Assembly (NCBI RefSeq): GCF_030406775.1
Contig: NZ_CP129119.1
Location: 2,204,001-2,268,000 of the forward strand
From: Sporosarcina trichiuri
GTDB lineage: Bacteria; Bacillota; Bacilli; Bacillales_A; Planococcaceae
DNA length: 64,000 nucleotides
Direction: 5' to 3'
The notes under the pieces are model-generated. The model had not been told where the DNA came from. It saw only the letters and a list, made by a program, of their open reading frames with translations, and did no database searches. Made by a program: the position numbers and the translations under genes. Positions within the stretch are counted from its first letter, which is position 1; each line of letters opens with the position of its first letter. Positions 52,114 to 60,948 of the stretch are shown here, in pieces.

Positions 52114-52356
52114 ATGGATGATAAGAAGAAGCCATTCACTTCAGAAGACCGGAAAGACGTCATAGAACCTTACATGGACAACCCTGAAGGGATCAAGACC
52201 GATAAGGAGACACTCTTCGACATGCATGAGGATATGCAGACCGTTGATGCTATTCCTGTGGAAGATACACGCATGGAATGGGAAGAGGAGAAACAGGAAA
52301 ACCATCGGAAGTCGAAAGACGAATCCGCGACTGAAGAGAAATTTGATAACCAGTGA
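52114..52356 (+). CDS. Small acidic hydrophilic protein
   Basis: An 80-residue, strongly charged protein (MDDKKKPFTSEDRKDVIEPY...) with no membrane segment, probably unstructured. It follows the DUF3243 gene by 21 bp with an AAAGGAGG ribosome site and is closed by a terminator, so it is the second gene of a stress operon. I do not recognise a family. Confidence 0.72.
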   Translation: MDDKKKPFTSEDRKDVIEPYMDNPEGIKTDKETLFDMHEDMQTVDAIPVEDTRMEWEEEKQENHRKSKDESATEEKFDNQ

Positions 52357-52364
52357 CCGATGCA

Positions 52365-52394
52365 GGCAGGGAGTTCAACCTCCCTGTTTTTTTT
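52365..52394 (+). terminator. Terminator after the acidic small gene
   Basis: CAGGGAG (52367-52373) pairs with CTCCCTG (52380-52386), followed by TTTTTTTT. Confidence 0.85.
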
Positions 52395-52493
52395 ATTTCC
52401 CGGGAAATGATAGCCCCCATCTGTTTTGCATCTGCAAGCTCCCCGCCGTACAATGGAAGACAGATGTATACGGAGGTTGAAAGGGGTTTTCCG

Positions 52494-53687
52494 ATGCTGA
52501 AAGATCGTCTCTATTATCAAGATCCTTATGTAACGAAATTCACTGCACGTGTGATCCGTCATGGCGCTGATGAGAGCGGACGGCCATATACCATCCTGGA
52601 TAACACGGCATTCTACCCGACAGGCGGCGGACAGCCCCATGATATCGGCACGATCGATGGGGTTGCTGTAACAGATGTCGAAGAGGCGGATGGCGAAATC
52701 CGTCATTATACGGAGCAGCCGCTTTCTGCAGAAGGCACCATATCGGGGGAAATCGACTGGAAGCGCCGGTTCGATCATATGCAGCAGCACACCGGCCAGC
52801 ACATCCTGACCGCTGCGCTTGTTGAGCTGTTCGGATATCCGACCGTCAGTTTCCACTTAGGCCGGGAACTTGTGTCGATCGATATCGACACGCCCCATAT
52901 AAAACCAGAAGAACTCGCTGCAGCGGAGCGTCTGGCCAACCAGGTCATCCTTGAAAACCGGCCGATCGAACAGCGCTGGGTCACGCAGGAAGAACTCGGT
53001 CAGTATGCATTGCGGAAAGAAGTCAGTGTCGAAGAGGAGATCCGTCTTGTCATCATTCCCGACTTCGACACGAACGGATGCGGCGGGACGCATCCGCAAG
53101 CGACCGGACAAGTCGCCGCCCTGAAGATCCTGTCCTCCGAAAAAGAAAAGCAGCATACCCGCATCCATTTTGTGTGCGGCGGCCGTGTGCTGGATCAGCT
53201 GGGAGCGGTCCATCAGGAGCTGACGAAGACATCCCAGCTGCTGAGCGCACCGCTTCTGGGAACTTCCTCGGCTGCCGGGCTGCTGCTGCAGACCCAGCAT
53301 TCCCTCGAAAAGCAGCTGGAACACGCCCGGGAAGAACTGCTCGACCGGGAGGCGGAACGTCTGGCAAGCCGCAAGTCCATCAAGATCCGGCAGACGTATA
53401 CTGACCGTCCAATGAAGGAATTGCAGAAACTTGCGAAGAAAACGATTGCACTTCGTGAGCAGGCCATCGTCATCCTCGTCTCCGAATCTGCGGATAAACT
53501 CCAGTTCGTCCTGTCGCGGAGTGCCTCCTTGACCCCTGATCTGCGGACAGCCTCCTCGATCGCCCTGCCGGCGATCGAAGGGAAAGGAGGCGGTTCAGCT
53601 GCCGCCGTACAAGGCGGCGGTGCCCGCCTCATGTCCGCCGGGGAACTTGCCGAACTGCTGGAACGGTCCATTCCTATGCATATCTGA
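52494..53687 (+). CDS. Alanyl-tRNA editing protein (AlaX-type with DHHA1 domain)
   Basis: A 397-residue free-standing editing protein that hydrolyses mischarged Ser- or Gly-tRNA(Ala). The zinc-binding residues are in HMQQHTGQHIL (His-x3-His) and GCGGTHPQATG (Cys and His), and a C-terminal DHHA1 domain is visible (LPAIEGKGGGSAAAVQGGG). Before it lies a coiled-coil segment. The ATG at 52494 (MLKDRLYYQDPY) follows AAAGGGG; the open frame to 52353 crosses a terminator and is rejected. Confidence 0.92.
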   Translation: MLKDRLYYQDPYVTKFTARVIRHGADESGRPYTILDNTAFYPTGGGQPHDIGTIDGVAVTDVEEADGEIRHYTEQPLSAEGTISGEIDWKRRFDHMQQHTGQHILTAALVELFGYPTVSFHLGRELVSIDIDTPHIKPEELAAAERLANQVILENRPIEQRWVTQEELGQYALRKEVSVEEEIRLVIIPDFDTNGCGGTHPQATGQVAALKILSSEKEKQHTRIHFVCGGRVLDQLGAVHQELTKTSQLLSAPLLGTSSAAGLLLQTQHSLEKQLEHAREELLDREAERLASRKSIKIRQTYTDRPMKELQKLAKKTIALREQAIVILVSESADKLQFVLSRSASLTPDLRTASSIALPAIEGKGGGSAAAVQGGGARLMSAGELAELLERSIPMHI

Positions 53688-53693
53688 CCTGCC

Positions 53694-53735
53694 CAAAACA
53701 CCCCCTCCATCGCAACGGATGGAGGGGGTGTTTCA
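53694..53735. terminator. Bidirectional terminator
   Basis: AAACACCCCCTCCATC and GATGGAGGGGGTGTTT arms between convergent genes. Confidence 0.9.
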
Positions 53736-53738
53736 CTG

Positions 53739-54713
53739 TCATTCTTTTTTGCCAATGACGGCTTCCCAATCGATCGTGCCGGCTTTGACTTCATCGCGCC
53801 GCTCTTTTGTCATCGAGTCCGACGGGCGGCCGCCATTCGGCCAGTCCTTGTCGTGGTGTGCGAACTCCGGTCGATCCTGTGAAAGGATGAATGCAGCGAC
53901 ATCCGCCACTTCCTGATCGGACAGGCTGCCGACATTGCCGACCGGCATGTTATTCTTGACGTAGCCGGCCATTTTCGTCAGACGTGCAATGCCTGCCCCG
54001 TCATTGAATGAGCCCTGCCCCCACAATTTCGGGCCTGTATTGGACCCTGTTCCGCTGCCGTCGCCAGCATGGCAGGTTGCACAGGATTGCTGGTAGACCT
54101 TCTCGCCATCTGCCACATTCGGCAACGGCATGTCTTCGAAGCTGTTCTGATGACGCCAGTCGAGTTCAGCCCCAACCGGAATCCCTTCGGAGATATACGT
54201 CATGTACGCAACCATGGCACGCAGATCGGGGTCATCCATGTCGAACTTCTGTCCGTCCATACTGCGTACCATGCAGCCGTTGATCCGGTCTTCCAAGGAA
54301 ACGATTTTGCCGGAGCGGCCGATATACATCGGATAGACGGAGGACATGCCGACCAGTGAAGAGACCTCCTCATCCAGCCCAGCTCCTGCATGGCAGCTTG
54401 TACAGGACAGTTCGTTCACCCGTTTTTCACCGTCTTCCGCCGTGGCCGCTTCACTGCGGAGCACATTCGACGTATCGTTCACAAGTTCATAGCCCCGTTT
54501 GATGGCTGTTCCCAGCTCATCATCGGGAACGTCATCCATCGACGGCGGATTATAGGCGATCGTTCCGCTGTCTGTGACATCGGGCTGAGCGACTTCTGTG
54601 ATGTCCTCCGCTTCGGATGCCTTATTCGTCTTCAGCTGGAAAGACATGAGCACGATTGTAAGCGCAAAGACCGCAATGATGATGGATAAGACCAATGTAG
54701 ATGTTCTTCTCAA
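53739..54713 (-). CDS. TsdA-like diheme cytochrome c, copy 1
   Basis: A 324-residue membrane-anchored cytochrome with an N-terminal helix (about 5-25) and two heme sites, CTSCH (about 104) and CATCH (about 216). DRINGCMVRSMDG between them matches the conserved Cys region of thiosulfate dehydrogenase TsdA, where the Cys is the axial ligand of heme 1. TsdA makes or splits tetrathionate with electrons passing to the respiratory chain. The gene lies behind a close paralogue, with a 138-bp gap. Confidence 0.82.
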   Translation of the reverse strand: MRRTSTLVLSIIIAVFALTIVLMSFQLKTNKASEAEDITEVAQPDVTDSGTIAYNPPSMDDVPDDELGTAIKRGYELVNDTSNVLRSEAATAEDGEKRVNELSCTSCHAGAGLDEEVSSLVGMSSVYPMYIGRSGKIVSLEDRINGCMVRSMDGQKFDMDDPDLRAMVAYMTYISEGIPVGAELDWRHQNSFEDMPLPNVADGEKVYQQSCATCHAGDGSGTGSNTGPKLWGQGSFNDGAGIARLTKMAGYVKNNMPVGNVGSLSDQEVADVAAFILSQDRPEFAHHDKDWPNGGRPSDSMTKERRDEVKAGTIDWEAVIGKKE

Positions 54714-54851
54714 CTTACTCTCCCCCTTCTTCCTTGCTTATATATACAGTATACACCCGCCTTCCGCCTATTTGTATCGATATTGAAATACATAGGGAAA
54801 TCCCTGAGCCGCCCCTGTCCTTCGCCTCTACTATGCAGAATATTTCGGCTT

Positions 54852-55817
54852 TTACTTATGTCCCAAAACCTTTTCCCAGTCGATAGTCCCGTCTTTCACT
54901 TGCTGTTGTTTTTCCTTATCCATGATATCCGTCGGGCCGCCGCCATCCGGCCAGTCCGACCCGCTATCCGGGAATTCCGGCCGCTCCTGTGACAGGATGA
55001 AGGCCGTCACGTCCGCTGCTTCCTGAAGACTGAGCGAGCCCGGCGCGTTCTGTGGCATGTTTTTCTGGACGAAGCCCGTCATCTTCGACATACGTCCCAT
55101 GCCGGCACCGTCATTGAACGATCCATCCCCCCACAAAGCCGGCCCTGTCGTCGGACCCGAGCCGGAACCGTCGGCAGCGTGGCATGTGATGCAGGACTGC
55201 TGGAAGATCCCTTCCCCTTTGTCGACATTCGGGATCGGCACTTCATCCACCTCATTCTTGCCGAGCCATGGCATATCAGCTCCAGGCGGAATCCCTTTCG
55301 ATATGTAGGCCATGTAAGCGATCATCGCGTTCAGATCTTCATCGCCTTCCTCGAATTTTTCGTAATTCATGCTGCGCACCATGCAGCCATTGATACGGTC
55401 GCCGATTGTTGCGATCGCATCGTTCCTGGAGCGGTATTTCGGATATTCCACTGTGACACCCACGAGCGACGAGACGTCCTCATCCAATCCTGCGCCCGCA
55501 TGGCAGCTCGTACACGCCAGTTGGCTCATCACTTCCTCACCATCCGTCGCCTTCGCTTTTTCCCGCAGGAGATTGGATGTGTCCATCATGAGATCGTAGC
55601 CTCTCTGGATCGCTTCGCCTTCCGGTCCGTCGGGCAGATCATCCATCGAGGGCGGATTATACGCCACTTCGACATCATCCAGCACCTCTCCGACGTCTCC
55701 GCCCTGGATGGCCTGTTTCTCCTCTTTGCTCTCTTTCAATGCATTTGCCAGCACGACAATCGCAATGGCCCCTATGACTGCCAGAAGACCGAGTGCCCAA
55801 ACTGATTTGTTCTTCAA
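54852..55817 (-). CDS. TsdA-like diheme cytochrome c, copy 2
   Basis: A 321-residue paralogue of the next gene, about half identical by eye: N-terminal helix, CTSCH and CITCH heme sites, and DRINGCMVRSMNY with the putative axial Cys. The TTG start at 55817 follows GGGAGGGG by five bases and is preferred over the ATG at 55841, which has no spaced ribosome site. The pair may form a heterodimer or have different redox partners. Confidence 0.82.
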   Translation of the reverse strand: MKNKSVWALGLLAVIGAIAIVVLANALKESKEEKQAIQGGDVGEVLDDVEVAYNPPSMDDLPDGPEGEAIQRGYDLMMDTSNLLREKAKATDGEEVMSQLACTSCHAGAGLDEDVSSLVGVTVEYPKYRSRNDAIATIGDRINGCMVRSMNYEKFEEGDEDLNAMIAYMAYISKGIPPGADMPWLGKNEVDEVPIPNVDKGEGIFQQSCITCHAADGSGSGPTTGPALWGDGSFNDGAGMGRMSKMTGFVQKNMPQNAPGSLSLQEAADVTAFILSQERPEFPDSGSDWPDGGGPTDIMDKEKQQQVKDGTIDWEKVLGHK

Positions 55818-56055
55818 GTTGTCCCCTCCCTGATCGGCCATCCTGCATCGGCCGATTATTTTTCTATATTTATTATGTATTCAGTACACTGCCCATTCGT
55901 CCTCTTCCCTGCCGTCTCTCTTATGAAACACTCGATTGTAAAACACTATACTTCTTATATAATTCATGTTTCTGATGCGACAAATCAGGATATAGGTAAG
56001 AAGGCGGACTCTGCACAGGCAGCTGCGGAGAGACCAGCAGAGAGGACGTGGGGGA

Positions 56056-56997
56056 ATGATCGAGTTTGAGCATGTGGACAAATCATACGACGGCCGTGTG
56101 AATGTCGTGGAGGATATCAATTTCACAATCGAAAAAGGGGAATTCTTCGTACTGATCGGACCGAGCGGATGCGGAAAGACGACCACCCTGAAGATGATCA
56201 ACCGGCTGATTCCACTGACCGGAGGCACGGTCCGGATCCATGGCAAGCGTATCAGCGATTATGACATCCATGAACTGCGCTGGGAGATCGGCTACGTCCT
56301 GCAGCAGATCGCCCTGTTCCCGCATATGACGATCGAAGAGAATATCTCCGTCGTGCCGGAATTGAAGAAGTGGGAAAAGGGGAAGATCCGGGACCGTGTC
56401 ACCGAACTGCTTACAATGGCCGGACTGGAGCCCGATACATACAGGAACCGGAAACCGAACGAACTGTCCGGCGGGGAGCAGCAGCGGATCGGCGTTGTCC
56501 GGGCACTCGCTGCGGATCCCGACGTCGTGCTGATGGACGAGCCGTTCAGTGCACTCGATCCGATCAGCCGGACCAAGCTGCAGGACGACCTGCTGGACTT
56601 GCAGCGCACCATCCGGAAGACCATCGTGTTCGTCACGCACGACATCCAGGAAGCGATGAAACTCGGTGACCGGATTTGTCTCATGAAAGACGGACGGATC
56701 GAGCAGCTCGGCACACCGGCAGAAATACTGCGGTCACCCGCCACGCCGTTTGTCGAGGAATTCACGGGCAGCCGCACGTCTCACCTTTTCAATGTGAAGG
56801 ACTATATGGAGCCGGCAGGATCGGAAGCCGCTGACGCACCCTCCATGCCCGGAGATGCAGGCTGGCATGCCGTCCTGGAAGCATTACAATCCCGAGATGC
56901 TGTGCGGGTCATCCAAGACGGACAGACGATCGGCATCCTGACCCGTGGCTCCATTCTCAAGTACTTGGCTGATCAGGAAAGGACGGCGACTGCATGA
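56056..56997 (+). CDS. Osmoprotectant ABC transporter ATP-binding protein (OpuCA-like)
   Basis: A 313-residue ATPase with Walker A GPSGCGKTT, signature LSGGEQQRIGVVRALA, Walker B VVLMDEPFSALDP and a C-terminal regulatory part (about 240-313) that looks like a shortened CBS region. Members import betaine, carnitine or choline. Its end overlaps the permease gene by 4 bp. The ribosome site is unusually close to the ATG. Confidence 0.9.
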   Translation: MIEFEHVDKSYDGRVNVVEDINFTIEKGEFFVLIGPSGCGKTTTLKMINRLIPLTGGTVRIHGKRISDYDIHELRWEIGYVLQQIALFPHMTIEENISVVPELKKWEKGKIRDRVTELLTMAGLEPDTYRNRKPNELSGGEQQRIGVVRALAADPDVVLMDEPFSALDPISRTKLQDDLLDLQRTIRKTIVFVTHDIQEAMKLGDRICLMKDGRIEQLGTPAEILRSPATPFVEEFTGSRTSHLFNVKDYMEPAGSEAADAPSMPGDAGWHAVLEALQSRDAVRVIQDGQTIGILTRGSILKYLADQERTATA

Positions 56998-58511
56998 CGC
57001 ATTTCACAGACGTATTCCAGGAACGCAAAGGCGAATTGGCAGGTGCACTGTTCGAACACGTACAGCTCTCGTTCATCGCCCTCTTCTTTGCCGTGCTGAT
57101 CGCGATTCCGCTCGGCATCTGGCTGACGAACAAGCGCGCCATCGCCGAACCGGTCATCGGGGCGAGTGCCGTATTGCAGACGATCCCGTCGCTCGCCCTG
57201 CTCGGCCTTCTCATCCCGCTGCTCGGAATAGGCAAAGTGCCGGCAATCATCGCACTCGTCGCTTATGCCCTGCTGCCGATCCTGCGCAATACATACACGG
57301 GCATCAAAGAGGTGGACCCATCCTTGAGAGAGGCCGCGACCGCGATGGGCATGAACACGTGGAAACGGCTGATCAAAGTGGAATTGCCGCTCGCCATGCC
57401 TGTCATCATGGCGGGGATCCGGACATCGATGGTACTCATCATCGGAACGGCTACTTTGGCCGCCCTGATCGGCGCCGGCGGTCTCGGTGACCTGATCCTG
57501 CTGGGTATCGACCGGAACAACCCTTCCCTGATCGTGCTCGGCGCGATTCCCGCTGCATTACTCGCGCTACTCTTCGATTTCCTGCTGAAGAAGTTCGAAG
57601 GTCTTCCCTTCAAGCGCGCGGCGGCGGCTCTCGGTGTCTTCTTCGCCGCTGCCCTGCTCGTCATCGTCCTTCCGTTCCTGTCCGGAAGTTCAGAGAAGCA
57701 GTTCGTCATCGGCGCGAAACTCGGTGCGGAACCCGAGATCCTCATAAATATGTACAAACTGCTGATCGAAGACGGGACGGATCTGTCCGTCGAACTGAAA
57801 CCCGGGCTCGGGAAAACGTCGTTCGTCTTTAGCGCGCTGAAGTCGGGCAGCATCGACATGTATCCGGAATTCACCGGGACAGCGCTGTCCGAGTTCCTGA
57901 AGGAGGAAGCTGTCAGCAACGACCGCAAAGAAGTATATGAACAGGCAAGAAAAGGGCTCGCAGACCAATTCGGCATGGCGTTCCTGGAACCGATGGCCTA
58001 TAACAACACCTATACACTTGCCATCTCCAAAGCATTCGAGGAACAGACCGGCATCTCGTCCATTTCCGATCTGGCCGCGGTCCAATCCAATGTGAAAGCC
58101 GGATTCACACTTGAATTCAATGACCGGGAAGACGGCTACAAAGGTATCCAGAAGCTGTACGGCCTCGATTTCCCATCCGTCAGAACGATGGAGCCGAAAC
58201 TGCGCTATCAGGCCATCGAGACGGGAGACATCAACCTGATGGATGCCTACTCCACCGACAGTGAGCTGAAGGAGTATGAGATGACTGTCTTGAAGGACGA
58301 CAAGGAATTGTTCCCGCCTTATCAGGGAGCACCACTGTTGCTGCAGAAAACACTCGATAAGCATCCGGAGCTCAAGGAAATTCTCAATACGCTTTCAGGC
58401 AAGGTGACGGATGATGAAATGCGGGATATGAACTACCGGGTCAATTCCGGCGGTGAACAGCCGGCGGACGTGGCACGCGAATACTTGCAGAACGCAGGCC
58501 TGCTCCACTGA
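56994..58511 (+). CDS. Permease-substrate-binding fusion of the osmoprotectant transporter
   Basis: A 505-residue fusion. Residues about 1-200 form the permease (EAA-type loop REAATAMGMNTWKRLIKVELP), then a helix near 212-232 leads to an extracytoplasmic OpuAC-like binding domain (FVIGAKLGAEPEILINMYKLLIEDG, LKSGSIDMYPEFTGTALSEFL, VNSGGEQPADVAREYL). Such fusions occur in Opu-type systems of lactic and other Gram-positive bacteria. The binding-domain aromatic cage cannot be mapped by eye. Confidence 0.92.
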   Translation: MTHFTDVFQERKGELAGALFEHVQLSFIALFFAVLIAIPLGIWLTNKRAIAEPVIGASAVLQTIPSLALLGLLIPLLGIGKVPAIIALVAYALLPILRNTYTGIKEVDPSLREAATAMGMNTWKRLIKVELPLAMPVIMAGIRTSMVLIIGTATLAALIGAGGLGDLILLGIDRNNPSLIVLGAIPAALLALLFDFLLKKFEGLPFKRAAAALGVFFAAALLVIVLPFLSGSSEKQFVIGAKLGAEPEILINMYKLLIEDGTDLSVELKPGLGKTSFVFSALKSGSIDMYPEFTGTALSEFLKEEAVSNDRKEVYEQARKGLADQFGMAFLEPMAYNNTYTLAISKAFEEQTGISSISDLAAVQSNVKAGFTLEFNDREDGYKGIQKLYGLDFPSVRTMEPKLRYQAIETGDINLMDAYSTDSELKEYEMTVLKDDKELFPPYQGAPLLLQKTLDKHPELKEILNTLSGKVTDDEMRDMNYRVNSGGEQPADVAREYLQNAGLLH

Positions 58512-58557
58512 AAAAGCCGGTCCGGCACCCGTTTCGGGATGCCGGCCGGCTTTTCCT
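58510..58557. terminator. Terminator after the osmoprotectant operon
   Basis: AAAAGCCGG and CCGGCTTTT arms with GGCATCCCG-type inner stem pieces; it is symmetrical and can serve both convergent genes. Confidence 0.85.
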
Positions 58558-59027
58558 TATGATTCGAAAAGCATCGACATCTCCCCTGCGTTCGCCGGAT
58601 GCTCTTCTTCGAGTTTTTTCAGTTCATCTTCGGATCCGATGTCGTACAGTTTTTGGCCATACCAGTCATCGAGAACCGTCCGGCTGACGGTATGCGGATC
58701 GCCGTCAACGACGAAAGTGAGGACTCCTGCATTCGGCACAAGTGCAAAGATGGCCGAGGCATTATGCAGCATCATGTCATCCGTGAACGCACCATCTGCC
58801 GTCTCATAGAACAGCTTCGCTCCATAGGGTTCCGTATCCGTCTGCAGTTCCATCCCTTCGAACTGACCGCTGCCCGGCAGCAGTCCGACTATCGCCCCGA
58901 TGCTGCTATTGTCACCGATCTTCGAGTTCTTATACGAAAACAGATCCTTCGATCCATTCCCTTCTGCGCATCCACCGACAATCAGCAGCAGGAGGGCCGC
59001 CGCCGCTGCCATCCATAATCTCTTCAA
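58557..59027 (-). CDS. DUF4825-domain lipoprotein
   Basis: A 156-residue lipoprotein: signal sequence with LLLIVGGC lipobox, then the DUF4825 pattern (SYKNSKIGDNSSIGAIVGLLP, LQTDTEPYGAKLFYE). A TTG at 59027 has GAGGAGG seven bases before it; the ATG two codons upstream is almost within the ribosome site, so TTG is favoured. Function unknown. Confidence 0.78.
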   Translation of the reverse strand: MKRLWMAAAAALLLLIVGGCAEGNGSKDLFSYKNSKIGDNSSIGAIVGLLPGSGQFEGMELQTDTEPYGAKLFYETADGAFTDDMMLHNASAIFALVPNAGVLTFVVDGDPHTVSRTVLDDWYGQKLYDIGSEDELKKLEEEHPANAGEMSMLFES

Positions 59028-59194
59028 GATCATTCCTCCTCAACTATTCACTCATTGTCACAGTCTATATAGTATAACCCTATTCCGCGACATGCAGAGT
59101 TTTTCGCTCTGCGAAATTGTTTTGCATTCCGTTCCGACCGTTTGGTATACTGGCAGTTGGTTTACATATTACGCCGGTAAAGGATTGAATTTCA

Positions 59195-60292
59195 ATGAAA
59201 AAAGAAATCGCTTCCATCTACTATGTGCGATTTTTTGCTGCGCTCTTTGTCGTGCTCGTCCATACGACAGCTCAATACCGGCATCTGTTCCCCGCTCCTT
59301 CGTTCCAGAATACGTTCTATTTTTTCCTGAATAATATCGTCCGTGTCGAAGGCGGCATGTTCGTCATGATCATGGGGATTGTGTTCTTCTATATGTACCG
59401 GGACAGGCCGTTCACGAAAGATGTTCTGCTGTCCTATTGGAAGAAACGGGTCACCTACATACTGATTCCGTATATTGTCTGGTCACTCATCTACGAAGTC
59501 GAAATGTGGCATTATCAGGACCGTCCGCTCGTACTGTCCGATATTCTGCACCGGCTCCTGTTCGGGGAGAGTAAATATCAGCTTTACTTCATCTTCATTG
59601 TTGTGCAATTCTACTTGGTCTTTCCCCTTCTTATGCTGCTGGTGCGCAAGTTTGCATTCTTCCGGAACTACTTATGGCTCTTCGGGATCCTCGCGGAGTA
59701 TGGATACTTCCAGTTTACGATGCATACGGACTTCGTGACAGTCCCCCTCATGTTCAGTTTCATCGGATCGTACATGCTCGGCGCCTGGATCGGCGTCCAT
59801 TACGAAACGATCATCGACAAGATGTCGAAGAAGAGAATGCTGCTGGCCGGAGCAGCTGGGCTGCTGTTCGGCCTGACGTATGTGTTCATCCGCTACCGGA
59901 ATACGTACTTCGAGCGGCTGCCGATCGATGATGATTATTATAAGATGATCGGCATCCTGTTCAAGGTGATCGGCAGTTTGTTCTTCTTCTACTTCGGGGA
60001 GTACCTTGCCCGCTGGAGCAGCACGGTATCGGTGCACCGTATGCGGAGCGTTGCGACCTACTCATTCGGCTTCTACCTCATGCACCCTCTTGTCCTGTTC
60101 CAGGTCATGAAGTATCTGCCGACGCGCGGCACACCGCTGTCCTGGCATGTGACGATCTTCCTGCAATATACGATTACGGTGATCTTGTGCTATCTCATCA
60201 TCTGGTTCTTCCACCGGTTCGTGCCGTTCGCGAGTTTTGTTTTTGGAAAACTGCCGAAGAAGGCTCCGCTGTTCTGGCAGGTCAAAGAGTAG
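59195..60292 (+). CDS. Acyltransferase-3 family membrane protein (OafA-like)
   Basis: A 365-residue membrane protein with ten or so helices of the acyltransferase-3 type. The family marks are the N-terminal IYYVRFFAALFVVLVHTTAQYRH with the catalytic His, and SFGFYLMHPLVLF with the C-terminal His. Members O-acetylate cell-wall sugars, peptidoglycan or polysaccharide. A GTAAAGGA ribosome site lies upstream. No polysaccharide genes are adjacent, so its substrate is open. Confidence 0.88.
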   Translation: MKKEIASIYYVRFFAALFVVLVHTTAQYRHLFPAPSFQNTFYFFLNNIVRVEGGMFVMIMGIVFFYMYRDRPFTKDVLLSYWKKRVTYILIPYIVWSLIYEVEMWHYQDRPLVLSDILHRLLFGESKYQLYFIFIVVQFYLVFPLLMLLVRKFAFFRNYLWLFGILAEYGYFQFTMHTDFVTVPLMFSFIGSYMLGAWIGVHYETIIDKMSKKRMLLAGAAGLLFGLTYVFIRYRNTYFERLPIDDDYYKMIGILFKVIGSLFFFYFGEYLARWSSTVSVHRMRSVATYSFGFYLMHPLVLFQVMKYLPTRGTPLSWHVTIFLQYTITVILCYLIIWFFHRFVPFASFVFGKLPKKAPLFWQVKE

Positions 60293-60391
60293 GACATCCC
60301 CGGGCATCCAGCCGATTCCGGTGGTTTTTTGATCAGTTGCGTATTTTCTTTTTGCCGAAAATTGTTTACACTGGACAAGGAGGCGATTGTG

Positions 60392-60835
60392 ATGAAAAAA
60401 CTGATGATGCTGCTGGCTGCAGGGCTTCTGCTGTCCGCCTGCAGCGATACAGATAAATCTGAACCGAAACCGGAGACGGCTGATACGGCGCCTGCTGCCG
60501 AACAGCCCGCTGAGACGAGTGCTGTGACCGACCTCGAAGAAGGGCTCAAAGGGGACACGGAAGAAGTGGCCTATGCGGATCTTGCGTCCGGTAACGTGCC
60601 CGCCAATAAGAAAGTGAACTTCACCGGTACTGTCTTCTCAAACGAAGACGGGAAGCTCGGTTTGAAGCATGACGTTGAAGATGAAGCTGAAACTGTTCTG
60701 TGGGTCGACGATCTGCGGCTCGGGGAACGCACCGAAATCCCGGAAGGAACGACGGTGACCGTCTATGGCAGCTATACTGAAACAGACACGGACGGCGTGC
60801 CTGTCCTGAAAGCGGTTTTCATCGATCCGAAATAG
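60392..60835 (+). CDS. Lipoprotein with an OB-fold-like domain
   Basis: A 147-residue lipoprotein: signal sequence with LLLSAC lipobox (Cys near 17), Glu/Pro/Ala-rich spacer, and a C-terminal beta domain with the tRNA_anti-like pattern (VNFTGTVFSNEDGKLGLKHD, TTVTVYGSYTETDTDGVPVLKAVFI). The ATG at 60392 follows AAGGAGG; the frame open to 60329 is rejected. Function unknown. Confidence 0.78.
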   Translation: MKKLMMLLAAGLLLSACSDTDKSEPKPETADTAPAAEQPAETSAVTDLEEGLKGDTEEVAYADLASGNVPANKKVNFTGTVFSNEDGKLGLKHDVEDEAETVLWVDDLRLGERTEIPEGTTVTVYGSYTETDTDGVPVLKAVFIDPK

Positions 60836-60842
60836 CTGTGTA

Positions 60843-60877
60843 CACAAGCCTCCGGCAGCGGGGGCTTGTTTGTTTGT
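60843..60877 (+). terminator. Probable terminator after the lipoprotein gene
   Basis: ACAAGCC and GGCTTGT arms around a GC-rich loop, with TTTGTTTG following. Confidence 0.6.
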
Positions 60878-60948
60878 CCGGCTTCCTTCTTGATTTCTCC
60901 GGAAATAGGCATAGAATAGAAAAGTACTTTTAGAAGGAGCTAAATGAG

